Part shown: in pieces, positions 8,208 to 23,205 of the stretch | Position numbering within the stretch: the first letter of the stretch is position 1 | Layout: the number at the start of each line of letters is the position of its first letter | Source of the DNA: Nitrospirillum amazonense | GTDB taxonomy: Bacteria > Pseudomonadota > Alphaproteobacteria > Azospirillales > Azospirillaceae | Assembly (NCBI RefSeq): GCF_007828045.1 | Contig: NZ_VITN01000001.1 | Span: forward strand, 1-64,000 | DNA: 64,000 nt | Reading direction: 5' to 3' | The notes under the pieces: generated by a model | Seen by the model: only the letters and a program-made list of their open reading frames with translations | Databases searched by the model: none | Told to the model about the DNA's origin: nothing | Position numbers and translations under genes: made by a program

Positions 8208-9844
8208 TGCGTCTTTTCCTGCGCCTGGGCGCTTGCGCCGCGGCCGCCTTGTTATCCTCCGGCGCCATGGCCGGGGACAATCCCACGGTGCGGGCGCCGG
8301 CCGGAACCGTGGCGGGCCGTAGCGATGGCGACCTGAACGTCTTCAAGGGCATTCCCTACGCCAAACCCCCGGTAGGCCCGCTGCGGTGGAAGGCGCCGGA
8401 AGCGCTGCCGTCGTGGACGGGCGTGCGTGACGCCGGGGCGCCGGGGCTGGCCTGCGTGCAACCCAAGGCGGCCGGCACCACCCTCTACACCAACCCGCCA
8501 CCGGCGATGGGCGAGGATTGCCTGACCCTGAACATCACGGCGCCGACGCGGGCGAGGAACGCCCCCGTCCTGGTCTGGATCCACGGCGGCACGCTGCTCA
8601 ACGGCTATGGCTTCAACGAGATGTATGACGGCGCCGCCCTGGCACGGCGCGGCGTCATTGTCGTATCCATCAATTACCGGCTGAGCGTCCTGGGCTATAT
8701 GGCCCATCCCGGCCTGAGCGCGGAAAATCCCGACGGCATTTCCGGCAATTACGGCCTGCTGGACCAGATCGCCGCCCTGCGCTGGATCCACGACAACATC
8801 GCCGCCTTCGGCGGTGACCCGGCCAATGTCACGGTGTCCGGCGAGTCCGCCGGCGCGCTGTCGGTCATGTACCTGATGGCGTCGCCCAAGGCGAAGGGGC
8901 TGTTCGCCAAGGCGGTGGTGGAAAGCGGCTACATGATCTCCATGCCCGAGCTGAAGCAACCCAACCATGGCGAGTTCGCGGCGGAGGCCATCGGGTCCTA
9001 CATCGCCGGACAGGTGGGGGCGACCGACGTGGCGGCGCTGCGCGCCATGGACGCGGAAACGCTGGTGCAGGCGGCGGCCAAGGTCAACTACTTCCCCCTG
9101 GGCACGGTGGACGGCAAGGTGCTGACCGGCCAGCTGGTCGACGTGTTCGACAAGGGGGAGCAGGCGCCCGTCCCCATCCTGGCCGGCTTCAACAGCGGGG
9201 AGATCCGGTCCCTGCCTTGGCTGATCGCCCCGCCGCCGGCCGACGCCAAGGCCTATGAGGCGATGATCCGCGAACGCTACGGCGACCTGGCCGATGAATT
9301 CCTGCGGCTCTACCCCGCCACCGGCAAGCTGGAGGAAAGCGAGCTGGCGGCCACCCGCGACGCGCTGTACGGCTGGACGGCCGAGCGGCTGGTGCGGGAC
9401 CAGACCAAGCTGGGACAACAGGGCTATCTCTACCTGTTCGACCACGGCTATCCGGCCATGGACGACAAGGGGTTGCATAGCTTCCACGCCTCGGAAATCC
9501 CCTATGTCTTCGGCACCATGGCGCACACCCCGTCCTATTGGCCGAAGGCGCCGGACACCCCGGTCGAGCGCCGCCTGACCGCCGCCATGAGCGATTACTG
9601 GGCCAGCTTCGCCCGCGACGGGAAGCCGGTGGCGGAGGGCCTGCCAGCCTGGCCCGTCTTCGGCAAGGATGAAGGCTACATGGCCTTCACCGACACGGCG
9701 CAACCGGGGCACAAGGTGATGCCGGGCATGTACGCGTTGCACGAGGCCACCGTGTGCCGCCGCCGGGCGGCGGGCAACCAGCCCTGGAACTGGAACACCG
9801 GCGTCGTCTCGCCCGTGCTGCCCCCACATGCGGAGGGTTGCTGA
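8207..9844 (+). CDS. Type B carboxylesterase (secreted)
   Basis: The 545-residue alpha/beta-hydrolase starts with a signal peptide ending near AMAGD. It carries the type B carboxylesterase signatures: FKGIPYAKPPVGPLRW, EDCLTLNI, the oxyanion-hole HGG (about residue 126) and the nucleophile elbow GESAGA with serine near residue 217; a histidine follows in FHASEIPYVFG. It would hydrolyse a carboxylic ester in the periplasm. The gene is coupled to the MFS gene by overlap. The released acid could be the substrate of the co-regulated acyl-CoA ligase at 1752, which is inference from operator sharing. Confidence 0.88.
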   Translation: MRLFLRLGACAAAALLSSGAMAGDNPTVRAPAGTVAGRSDGDLNVFKGIPYAKPPVGPLRWKAPEALPSWTGVRDAGAPGLACVQPKAAGTTLYTNPPPAMGEDCLTLNITAPTRARNAPVLVWIHGGTLLNGYGFNEMYDGAALARRGVIVVSINYRLSVLGYMAHPGLSAENPDGISGNYGLLDQIAALRWIHDNIAAFGGDPANVTVSGESAGALSVMYLMASPKAKGLFAKAVVESGYMISMPELKQPNHGEFAAEAIGSYIAGQVGATDVAALRAMDAETLVQAAAKVNYFPLGTVDGKVLTGQLVDVFDKGEQAPVPILAGFNSGEIRSLPWLIAPPPADAKAYEAMIRERYGDLADEFLRLYPATGKLEESELAATRDALYGWTAERLVRDQTKLGQQGYLYLFDHGYPAMDDKGLHSFHASEIPYVFGTMAHTPSYWPKAPDTPVERRLTAAMSDYWASFARDGKPVAEGLPAWPVFGKDEGYMAFTDTAQPGHKVMPGMYALHEATVCRRRAAGNQPWNWNTGVVSPVLPPHAEGC

Positions 9845-9845
9845 C

Positions 9846-9925
9846 ATGCCGCTGACGGGGCGTGTCGCGATCGTCACCGGGGCCGGCGGCACGCCCTGTT
9901 CCTGGCCCGACAGGGCGGTGAGGTG
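9846..9925 (+). pseudogene. Short-chain dehydrogenase remnant
   Basis: One base after the esterase stop, an ATG opens MPLTGRVAIVTGAGG, the classic N-terminus and TGxxxGxG start of a short-chain dehydrogenase. The frame then breaks. In the next frame HALFLARQGGEV follows, which is the part that normally comes after GGLGRA in this family. A small deletion at about 9890 removed the glycine loop, and the rest of the gene is absent. It was probably the fourth gene of the receptor-MFS-esterase operon. Confidence 0.7.
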
Positions 9926-9934
9926 AGACCGCGC

Positions 9935-9975
9935 CCCGGCTGCCCTGTGGCAGCCGGGCGAGGGAGGGCCCTCGC
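9935..9975 (+). terminator. Two adjacent GC hairpins at the operon end
   Basis: CCCGGCTGCC and GGCAGCCGGG (9935-9958) form a perfect 10-base stem with a 4-base loop. GCGAGGG and CCCTCGC (9958-9975) form a second 7-base stem. They lie just after the dehydrogenase remnant. There is no T-run, so termination is likely but not certain. Confidence 0.5.
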
Positions 9976-10090
9976 CCGCCACGCTCTACCGGGTGAAATT
10001 TGACAATATTTTTAGGCCCTTGGCTGCTACGCTGCCTCCGTCCCGAACCGTCATTGGACCGGTGCCCGTCCTGCCGAGGGGAAATTGGAG

Positions 10091-11041
10091 ATGCAGCCGC
10101 CCGCCCTGCCCGCGTCCTCCGCCTCCGACGCCCGCAGCGTGGCCGAAACGAATTTCATTTCGGCGACCATCCTGCACTCGCAGCTGACGGATGACGGCGA
10201 ACGGCTGAGCGTCCGGCGCACCACCTGCGACGCCCTGCCCGATGTGGAAATGGGTTACGGCGGCATCGAGGCCCACCTGGCGCGGCTTTACCTGCAGCCC
10301 ACCCCCGCCTGCACCATGCAACAGGGCCGGCGCATGCTGCAGCTGGCCCCCCGGGCGCCCATGGAATGCTCGTTCCGCGACATGCGCGACCCCTGCGTCT
10401 GGCGCATCGTCCATCCCGTGGACATCATCAGTTTCGAGCTGCCGCGCGGCGCCATGGCCCACTGGGCCCGGGATGCGGGGCTACGCGGCTTTCACGGGCT
10501 GGAATATGAATCCGGCCTGACGATGATCGACGATGTGATCACCCATTTCGGCCTGGCGCTGATGGCGCCGCTGGCCACGCCCGGCCGGGCCCCGGCCCTG
10601 TTCGTCGACTACATCCTGAACGCCTTCTGCACCTATCTGGTGCGCATCATGGGGCGGGAGCTGCCCGACGGCTGGCGCCGGGGCGGCCTGGCCCTGTGGC
10701 AGGAACGCCGGGCGAAAGAGATGATGGAAGCGGATCTGCGGGCGCCAGTGACGCTGAAACAGCTGGCGGACGCCTGCGGCCTGTCGGCGGCGCACTTCGC
10801 CCGCGCCTTCCGCCAGTCGGTGGGGGAACCGCCACACCGCTGGCTGACCGGCCGCCGGGTGGAATTGGCCAAGGCACTGCTGACGGCAGGCGAATTGCCC
10901 CTGGCCGACATCGCCCTGCGCTGCGGCTTCTCCGACCAGAGCCATTTCACCCAGGTCTTTTCCCGCTTGTGCGGCCAGCCGCCGAGTGCCTGGCGCCGCG
11001 CCCATCAGCGGAACGTCGTGCCCGGCCGCCACCCGGGGTGA
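10091..11041 (+). CDS. AraC family transcriptional regulator
   Basis: The 316-residue protein ends in a standard AraC double helix-turn-helix (about residues 215-310): LKQLADACGLSAAHFARAFR for the first and LPLADIALRCGFSDQSHFTQ with VFSRLCGQPPSAWRR for the second. The N-terminal 200 residues are a sensor region without a motif I can name. I chose ATG 10091 (GAGGGG about nine bases upstream); a TTG two codons earlier is possible. It lies downstream of the esterase operon and could regulate it or a distant target. Confidence 0.85.
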   Translation: MQPPALPASSASDARSVAETNFISATILHSQLTDDGERLSVRRTTCDALPDVEMGYGGIEAHLARLYLQPTPACTMQQGRRMLQLAPRAPMECSFRDMRDPCVWRIVHPVDIISFELPRGAMAHWARDAGLRGFHGLEYESGLTMIDDVITHFGLALMAPLATPGRAPALFVDYILNAFCTYLVRIMGRELPDGWRRGGLALWQERRAKEMMEADLRAPVTLKQLADACGLSAAHFARAFRQSVGEPPHRWLTGRRVELAKALLTAGELPLADIALRCGFSDQSHFTQVFSRLCGQPPSAWRRAHQRNVVPGRHPG

Positions 11042-11399
11042 AGGACCGGCCGGGCCGCGCAGGGGCGGCACCATGGCGGCGCTCACCCAAAAGGCATAGT
11101 CAAAACAGATATACGATCACCGCATTATCCCACTTACCTAAGTTATAGATCGGCATAGACGGACAGAAGCTGTATCGAACTCTTGGGAACTGCTAGACCA
11201 TATGAATAGAACGAGATGCTAAACTACGCCCGTGAAATATCCGTACTTGTAAAATCAGCCCAATAGGGGTGCTCCGGTCGGCGATTGCACGGCAGGAACG
11301 GATGCGGCGCCCCCTCAGGGAAGAACAAGGCCCCGGCCACCCCCGGGGCCGAGCGTCATCAATCCGTGGCCCCAGCCGGGCCCACGCCGGGAGGCTTCC
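11042..11399 (+). promoter_or_regulatory. Long leader region with hairpin before the giant kinase gene
   Basis: This 358-base gap is AT-richer than its surroundings between about 11090 and 11260 and probably holds the kinase promoter; no single strong -35/-10 pair stands out. At 11329-11350 a perfect 8-base stem (GGCCCCGG / CCGGGGCC, 6-base loop) lies about 50 bases before the TTG start and could influence translation. No coding potential was seen in the gap. Confidence 0.4.
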
Positions 11400-17702
<6,303 letters not shown>

Positions 17703-17716
17703 GGGGACGCTTCACC

Positions 17717-19627
17717 ATGGACGTCACGCCCAAGGCCAACATACTCCTGGTGGATGACCAGCCGGCCAAGCTGCTCAGCTACGAGGTCATCCTGAGCGAA
17801 CTGGGGGAGAACCTGATCAAGGCCGGCTCCGCCCGCGAGGCGCTGGAGCATCTGCTGCGGCACGATATTGCCGTCATCCTGGTCGATGTCTGCATGCCGG
17901 ATCTGGACGGCTTCCAACTGGCTGAGATGATCCGCAGCCATCCCCGCTTCGAGAAGACCGCCATGATCTTCATCTCGGCGGTCATGATGTCGGACGTCGA
18001 CCGGCTGCGCGGCTATGAGGCGGGGGCGGTCGACTACGTGCCCGTGCCGGTGGTGCCCGAGGTGCTGCGCGCCAAGGTCCGCGTCTTCGTCGAGCTGCAC
18101 CGCAAGACCCGTCAGCTGGAGCAGTTGAACGCGGAGCTGGAGCGCCGCGTGGCGGAGCGCACCGCCGACCTGGAGCACACGGCCGCCCGCCTGCAGCAGA
18201 GCGAGCGGCGGCGCAGCCTGGCCCTGGCCGCCGGCGGCATGGGGTCCTGGGACTGGAACGCCGATACCGACGAACTGATGTGGGACGACGCCCAGCATCG
18301 CATCTTCGGCACCGACCCCGCCCGCTTCGCCGTCACCGCCGCCAGCGCCTGGGCCCTGTTCCATCCCGAGGACCGGGAGGCGCAGATCCGGGCCATCCGC
18401 CAGGCCGCCACCACCGGCCAGCGCTATGGCGAGGAGTTCCGCATCATCCGGCCCGACGGCGCCATCCGCTGGTGCTTCGCAGCCGCCGCCCCCACCGGCG
18501 ACGCGGATGGCCGCCCCCGCCGGCTGAGCGGCGTCACCTTCGACATCACCGAGCGCAAGGATGCCGAGGCCCGGCAGATGATGCTGGCGCGCGAGGTCGA
18601 CCATCGGGCCAAGAACGCCCTGGCCGTCGTCCAGTCAGTGCTGCGCCTCACACGGGCGCCGTCCGTGCCTGAATTCGTGGAGGCGGTCGAGGGTCGCATC
18701 GGCGCCATCGCCTGGGTGCACACGCTGCTGTCGAATTCCCGCTGGCAGGGCGCCGAACTGGTGCGGCTGGTGCGCGAGGAGATGGCCCCCTATCAGTCCG
18801 GCGACACGCCGCGCGTGGTGTTCGACGGCCCGGACGTGATGCTGCTGCCCGCCACCGCCCAGTCGCTGGCGCTGAGCATCCATGAACTGGCCACCAACGC
18901 CGCCAAATACGGATCGCTGTCAGTACCAACCGGCAGCGTCCGGCTGACGTGGCACAGCCGCGCGGATGTCCTGACCCTGACGTGGCGGGAAACCGGCGGC
19001 CCCTCGGCAACGTCGCCGCGGTCGCGCGGCTTCGGCATCCGCGCCATCACCGAAAGTGTGGAACGGCAACTGTCCGGCCGGGTCGAGATGAACTGGCTGC
19101 CCACCGGCCTGGTCTGCACCTTCAGCATTCCCATGAACGAGGTGGGGAAATTGGTGGCCGATGACGCCGCCCCCGCCGCCCCACCGGCGCCAGAGCCCGC
19201 CGCCCCGGCCCACCACCTTCCCAGCGGGCTGCGGGTCATGGTGGTGGATGACGAGGCCATGGTGGCCATGATGATGGAACAGGCGCTGCTGGATCTGGGC
19301 ATGGCGGTGGTCGGCCCCGTGGGCACCCTGCCCCAGGCCCTGGTCCTGGCCAAGGCCGGCGGCATCGATTGCGCCATCCTGGACGTCAACCTGCAGGGCA
19401 CGCCGATCTACCCGGTGGCCGATCTGCTGGCCGACGCGGGCGTGCCCTTCATCTTCCTCACCGGATACGACAAGGTGACGATGGATGACCGCTATCACGG
19501 CGTGCCGGTGCTGCAGAAGCCCGTGCGGCTGTCCGATCTGGAACGCGTCCTGCTGACGCTCATCGGCCCGGCCGCGTCGCCCCCCATGCGCGTCTTCGCC
19601 ACCGGGCAGGTCGCCAGTCTCGCCTGA
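17717..19627 (+). CDS. REC-PAS-HWE histidine kinase-REC hybrid
   Basis: The 636-residue protein starts with a receiver (ILLVDDQPAKLLSYE, acceptor D in ILVDVCMPDLDGF, about residues 8-125), followed by a short coiled coil and a PAS domain (about 165-285, GSWDWNADTDELMWDDAQHR). An HWE-type kinase follows (MLAREVDHRAKNALAVVQSV with histidine near 302, and WVHTLLSNSRWQGAEL). A C-terminal receiver ends it (VMVVDDEAMVAMMMEQALLD, acceptor in CAILDVNLQG). ATG 17717 follows the giant kinase stop by 14 bases, so both are co-transcribed. The first receiver probably takes phosphate from the upstream kinase; this is inferred from adjacency. Confidence 0.88.
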   Translation: MDVTPKANILLVDDQPAKLLSYEVILSELGENLIKAGSAREALEHLLRHDIAVILVDVCMPDLDGFQLAEMIRSHPRFEKTAMIFISAVMMSDVDRLRGYEAGAVDYVPVPVVPEVLRAKVRVFVELHRKTRQLEQLNAELERRVAERTADLEHTAARLQQSERRRSLALAAGGMGSWDWNADTDELMWDDAQHRIFGTDPARFAVTAASAWALFHPEDREAQIRAIRQAATTGQRYGEEFRIIRPDGAIRWCFAAAAPTGDADGRPRRLSGVTFDITERKDAEARQMMLAREVDHRAKNALAVVQSVLRLTRAPSVPEFVEAVEGRIGAIAWVHTLLSNSRWQGAELVRLVREEMAPYQSGDTPRVVFDGPDVMLLPATAQSLALSIHELATNAAKYGSLSVPTGSVRLTWHSRADVLTLTWRETGGPSATSPRSRGFGIRAITESVERQLSGRVEMNWLPTGLVCTFSIPMNEVGKLVADDAAPAAPPAPEPAAPAHHLPSGLRVMVVDDEAMVAMMMEQALLDLGMAVVGPVGTLPQALVLAKAGGIDCAILDVNLQGTPIYPVADLLADAGVPFIFLTGYDKVTMDDRYHGVPVLQKPVRLSDLERVLLTLIGPAASPPMRVFATGQVASLA

Positions 19628-19661
19628 CATTTCCACCCCCATCACTGGAGGCTGATCCCGG

Positions 19662-19682
19662 GCCCGCGGCGTCGCCGCGGGC
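19662..19682 (+). terminator. GC hairpin downstream of the HWE kinase
   Basis: GCCCGCGGC and GCCGCGGGC form a perfect 9-base stem with a 3-base loop, 35 bases past the kinase stop and before the small winged-helix-like gene. No T-run follows; it may be a partial terminator or an mRNA end-protecting structure. Confidence 0.4.
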
Positions 19683-19717
19683 GGCCATGGGCCACCGGGG
19701 ACTAGACGGTAACGACC

Positions 19718-20083
19718 ATGCTCTCCGAACGGCACCTTCAGCTCTTGCGTCTCTCCATCCCCTCCGTCTGGGCGTTGGAAACCCTCTTGTTCCTGTACCG
19801 GGGACGTAACCGGGCGTGGACGGTGCCTGAACTGGTCCTGCACCTGCGCAGCAGCGCCGCCGCGATCGAGGGTGCGCTGGCGCCCCTGGCCCAAGCGGGC
19901 CTGGTTGTCGCCGAAGGCGACGCCCACCGGTTCCAGCCGGCCGTGCCCCTCCTGGAAGCCTTCGTGCGCGATCTTGAAACCGCCTATGCCGAACAGCCGC
20001 TATCCATCATCAAAGCCATCCTCTCGACCCCGAATTCGCGTATCAAGTCTTTCGCCGACGCCTTCAAACTGAGCAAGGATTGA
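19718..20083 (+). CDS. Small winged-helix-like protein, function unknown
   Basis: The 121-residue soluble protein reads like a winged helix-turn-helix: VWALETLLFLYRGRNRAWTV, then PELVLHLRSSAAAIEGALAP, then LAQAGLVVAEGDAHRFQPA, matching helix-helix-recognition helix-wing order. The remaining 40 residues are helical. I do not recognise a named family. It is followed four bases later by two small membrane proteins, and the three probably form an operon downstream of the kinases. Confidence 0.6.
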   Translation: MLSERHLQLLRLSIPSVWALETLLFLYRGRNRAWTVPELVLHLRSSAAAIEGALAPLAQAGLVVAEGDAHRFQPAVPLLEAFVRDLETAYAEQPLSIIKAILSTPNSRIKSFADAFKLSKD

Positions 20084-20087
20084 GGCC

Positions 20088-20354
20088 ATGCCGACGCTCG
20101 CAGCGGCCGTTTACCTTTTGTGTGGGGCCACCAGCTTCCTGTGCATGGTTCTTCTGACCCGCAAATACCTGCAGGACCGGTCGCGCCTGCTGCTGTGGAG
20201 CGCGCTCTGCTTCACCGGCCTGGCGATCAACAACTTCCTGCTGTTCCTGGATTTTGTCGTACTGCCCGAGATCGACCTGCGTCCGCTGCGCACCGTGACC
20301 GCCCTGGTCTCCGTCGGCATCCTGCTGGTCGGGCTTATCTGGGAGACGGAGTGA
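20088..20354 (+). CDS. Small membrane protein (DUF5985-like), first of a pair
   Basis: The 88-residue protein has three hydrophobic segments (about residues 3-24, 33-55 and 66-83) with a conserved-looking RSRLLLWSALCFTGLAINNF between the first two. This resembles short paired membrane proteins annotated DUF5985, a match recalled rather than computed. Function unknown. Its TGA overlaps the ATG of the next gene by one base (TGATG), so the two are translationally coupled and may form a complex. Confidence 0.6.
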   Translation: MPTLAAAVYLLCGATSFLCMVLLTRKYLQDRSRLLLWSALCFTGLAINNFLLFLDFVVLPEIDLRPLRTVTALVSVGILLVGLIWETE

Positions 20355-20656
20355 TGGCCGCGGGAGTGGACGAGTCCGTCAAGATACTGAGCTACCTTTC
20401 CGGCGGCGTGACGCTGGGCTATTTCCTGGTCAGCCTATTCTTTCTGCGGTTCTGGGCCCGGGTGCGGGACACGCTGTTCCTGGCTTTCGCCACCGCCTTC
20501 GGGCTGCTGGCCATCAACCAGGCGATCACCACCTTCGCCGATGTGGCGCAGGGCGAATACCTGTGGGCGTTCGGCCTGCGGCTGGTGGCCTTCTCGCTGA
20601 TCATCGCCGCCATCGTCGGCAAGAACGTGCGGCGGCGGGGAAAAGCCCGGCCCTGA
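20354..20656 (+). CDS. Small membrane protein (DUF5985-like), second of a pair
   Basis: The 100-residue protein has three hydrophobic segments (about residues 14-31, 41-60 and 72-90) and a basic tail GKNVRRRGKARP. The segment RDTLFLAFATAFGLLAINQA parallels RSRLLLWSALCFTGLAINNF of the upstream partner, so the two are likely paralogues. The start is the ATG overlapping the previous stop. Function unknown; the context is a sensory-kinase operon. Confidence 0.6.
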   Translation: MAAGVDESVKILSYLSGGVTLGYFLVSLFFLRFWARVRDTLFLAFATAFGLLAINQAITTFADVAQGEYLWAFGLRLVAFSLIIAAIVGKNVRRRGKARP

Positions 20657-20680
20657 CGGGATCGGCTTCCCGCCCGGCGG

Positions 20681-22033
20681 TCATCCCCTCTTGGCCACCT
20701 GCCAGCCGATGACCATCGCCACCACCCAGGCGGGTGCGACATAGACGGCCAGGCGGGTATTGTCGTCAAACGCCAGCAGCACCAGGGTCAGGGCGAAGAA
20801 GGCCAGCGTCAGATACCCGGTCCACGGCGCGCCCGGCATGCGGTAGGGCGAGGGCGTCACCCGGCCCGCCGCCACGGCGCGGCGGTAGAACAGGTGGGAG
20901 ATGATGATGATGGACCAGGTCCACAGCTGGATCACCACCACCGTGCTCATCACGTAGATGAAGGCCTGCTCGGGCGCCACGTAGTTCACCAGCACACCGG
21001 CCAGCATGAACACCACCGAGGCGATGATGCCGCGCGTGGGCACACGCTGATCACTGAGCGTGGCGAAATAGGCGGGCGCCTCCTTGGCGTTGGCCAGGGT
21101 GTGCAGCATGCGGCCGCAGGAGAAGATGCCGCTGTTGCAGGCCGAGGCGGCGGCCGTCAGCACGACGAAATTGATCACCCCAGCGGCGGCGGGAATGCCG
21201 AAATGGTCGAACACCGTGACGAAGGGGCTGAAATCGGGGGAGATCTGGTCCCACGGCACCAGCGACATGATCACCACGATGGCGCCGATGTAGAACACCA
21301 GGATGCGCAGCAGGGCGCCGTTGATGGCGCGCGGCAGGGTCTTGCCCGGATCTTCCGCCTCGCCCGCCGTCACGCCGATCAGCTCGATGCCGCCGAAGGC
21401 GAACAGGGCGGCCGGAAAGACCAGCAGGGTGGCCATGGTGCCGTTGGCGAAGATGCTGCCGTGGGTCCAGAGGTTGGAGACGCTGGCGTGGGTGCCAAGA
21501 CCACCGGCGTCGAAGCCCAGCACCGCCACGCCGAAGATCAACAGGGCGACGACGGCCAGGACCTTGATCAGAGCGAACCAGAACTCGAACTCGCCGAACA
21601 CCTTCACGCTGCGCAGGTTGGCGGCCAGCAATACGCCCAGCATGGCCAGCACCGGCACCCATTGCGGCAGGTTGGGGAACCAGTAACGGATATAGACGCC
21701 GACCGCCGTCAGCTCGGCGATGCCAACCATCACCCACAGGAACCAGTAGGACCAGCCGGAGACGAAGCCGGCCCAGGGCCCCACGAATTCCTGGGCGTAT
21801 GTCGCGAAGGACCCCGCCACGGGGCGGTAGAGCAGCAGCTCACCCAGCGCCCGCGCCATGAAGAACACCGCCATGCCACCCAGCGCGTAGGCCAGCAGCA
21901 GGCTGGGCCCCGCCTTGTGGATGGCCTGCGCCGATCCCAGGAACAGCCCGGAGCCGATGGCGCCGCCCAGTGCGATCATCTGCACATGACGGCTTTTCAG
22001 GCCGCGAACCAGCCCTTCCGACACGTCACTCAC
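20681..22033 (-). CDS. Amino-acid permease (APC superfamily, GabP/ProY/CycA-like)
   Basis: This 450-residue inner-membrane protein has about 12 transmembrane segments. The N-terminal region RGLKSRHVQMIALGGAIGSG followed by LFLGSAQAIHKAGPSLLLAY is the hallmark of the AAT family of proton-coupled amino-acid permeases, and ARALGELLLYRPVAGSFATY follows as expected. Length is normal. The substrate among proline, GABA, aromatic amino acids and D-alanine/glycine cannot be told. The start is GTG at 22033 with only a weak GGCGG before it. It converges on the membrane-protein pair. Confidence 0.85.
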   Translation of the reverse strand: MSDVSEGLVRGLKSRHVQMIALGGAIGSGLFLGSAQAIHKAGPSLLLAYALGGMAVFFMARALGELLLYRPVAGSFATYAQEFVGPWAGFVSGWSYWFLWVMVGIAELTAVGVYIRYWFPNLPQWVPVLAMLGVLLAANLRSVKVFGEFEFWFALIKVLAVVALLIFGVAVLGFDAGGLGTHASVSNLWTHGSIFANGTMATLLVFPAALFAFGGIELIGVTAGEAEDPGKTLPRAINGALLRILVFYIGAIVVIMSLVPWDQISPDFSPFVTVFDHFGIPAAAGVINFVVLTAAASACNSGIFSCGRMLHTLANAKEAPAYFATLSDQRVPTRGIIASVVFMLAGVLVNYVAPEQAFIYVMSTVVVIQLWTWSIIIISHLFYRRAVAAGRVTPSPYRMPGAPWTGYLTLAFFALTLVLLAFDDNTRLAVYVAPAWVVAMVIGWQVAKRG

Positions 22034-22362
22034 GCGGCACCGCCGGCGGCTTGATCACAAAACATTAAAATCCCTCTCCCGAAAATTCTTATGTTACTTG
22101 ACCAAAGCCCGACTCTCGCCCGTCCCCAGGTAATTCAAGGCTTCCGCCAGCCAATCTTTACTTGGGCAGAAGGGTTCATATCATCTTTTCGGCGCGGTGG
22201 CTGCCCCAGATGCAGCCGGCCGACGACGACCAGCATAAGGTCCAGCCCAGTGGGCGGCGAAGCCGTTGATCCCGTCCTCGATCCTGATACGGGGGAGAGA
22301 TATGGCGCGTCCCTTGTGGGTCACAGCGCCCGATATCGACGAGCGACTACCGGCCATTCCCC
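22034..22362. other. Non-coding stretch between permease and degenerate locus
   Basis: This stretch holds the permease promoter region (AT-rich around 22055-22170) and then sequence with no convincing codon pattern in any frame. Short frames exist on both strands but none resembles a known protein or has a ribosome site. It is probably part of the decayed locus that follows. Confidence 0.5.
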
Positions 22363-22743
22363 TCACGACCAGGGCCAGGCCGACAGCGCGCCGCCGCCGT
22401 CGGCCGTTCCCGGCAGATCCGCCAGCATGAGCAGCAGCTGATCGGCCGCACGCAGGTCGGCGGTATCCAGCCCTTCCTGGAATCCGTCGCGCAGGGGCAG
22501 CAGCAGGGCCAGCGCCCGGGCCGGCTGCCCCTGGTCCATCCACAGGCGGGCGAGATCGATCGCCGCCCGCAATTCCCAGGCCTTGGCCGCCTGCCGGCGG
22601 CTCCACGCCGGCGCGTCCTGCAACAGCGCCTCCACCTCAGCCGGGTCGCGGTCGGGCAAGGCCCGCAGGACGTCGGCCTTGACGCGCAACAGCTCGGGCA
22701 TGGTGAACAGCTCGCCACTGCCGGCGCAGCGGCCAATGGCGGC
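22363..22743 (-). pseudogene. C-terminal remnant of a TPR-type predicted ATPase
   Basis: The frame reads AAIGRCAGSGELFTMPELLR, then VKADVLRAL...WELRAAIDLARLWMDQGQP and LLLPLRDGFQEGLDTADLRA. This is the typical C-terminal TPR tail of the large predicted ATPases fused to adenylate cyclase or winged-helix domains (GE...LPELLRLKGE...WELRAA.SLARLW..QGR..EA...L...Y..F.EG.DT.DL..A). Only about 120 residues of a normally about 900-residue protein are present. The fragment is joined upstream to an unrelated epoxide-hydrolase fragment with no start signal of its own. Confidence 0.65.
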
Positions 22744-23061
22744 TGGTGGCGACCTTCAGGAATTCCAGGATGGAGCCCGGCCAGCCATGGGTCATGATCA
22801 TGGGCAGGGCCTCGAGGTGCCGGGACCTCACATGGATGAAGTGGATGTCCAGCCCGTCGATCTCGGTGATGAACATGGGCAGATGGTGGCGTTGACGCGC
22901 CGCTTCATCTCGGCCAGCGCCTCATCCGGGATCTGGACCTTGAACGGGCGGATGACCGCGTCGCCCGTGGCGGCCCGCACCGCGCCAGGAAGGGTGCCCA
23001 GGGCACCGGCCGCCGCCGTGGCAGCCAGGAAATGTCGGCGTGTCGCCGAGGGGAAATTCAT
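22744..23061 (-). pseudogene. Broken epoxide hydrolase (Tat-type signal, N-terminal part)
   Basis: The start reads MNFPSATRRHFLAATAAAGA, a Tat-like signal, then the epoxide-hydrolase N-domain beginning RPFKVQIPDEALAEMKRRVN. About 40 expected residues are then missing and the frame changes. The continuation FITEIDGLDIHFIHVRSRHL then MTHGWPGSILEFLKV is the end of the N-domain and the HGWPG oxyanion motif. After that the sequence switches into the ATPase remnant at about 22743. The catalytic half is gone. It lies downstream of the GntR gene and was possibly the last gene of that operon. Confidence 0.75.
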
Positions 23062-23205
23062 CGATCGCTTCCCTTTTCCGCAGAGGATAGCCCACGGCGG
23101 AATCAGTAAGCGAGAGGCGGATGCAGCGCCTGTTATGGCTTGTGATCCGGTATTGGCGGCTGTCAGCCGCGCCCCGGGTTTAGCCGCCAGACGGGCGTAC
23201 CGGCG

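Noticed and set aside
22091-22441. Plus-strand frame of 116 codons between the permease and the degenerate locus
   Set aside because: It has no ribosome site, no hydrophobic or domain pattern, and overlaps the antisense of the ATPase remnant.
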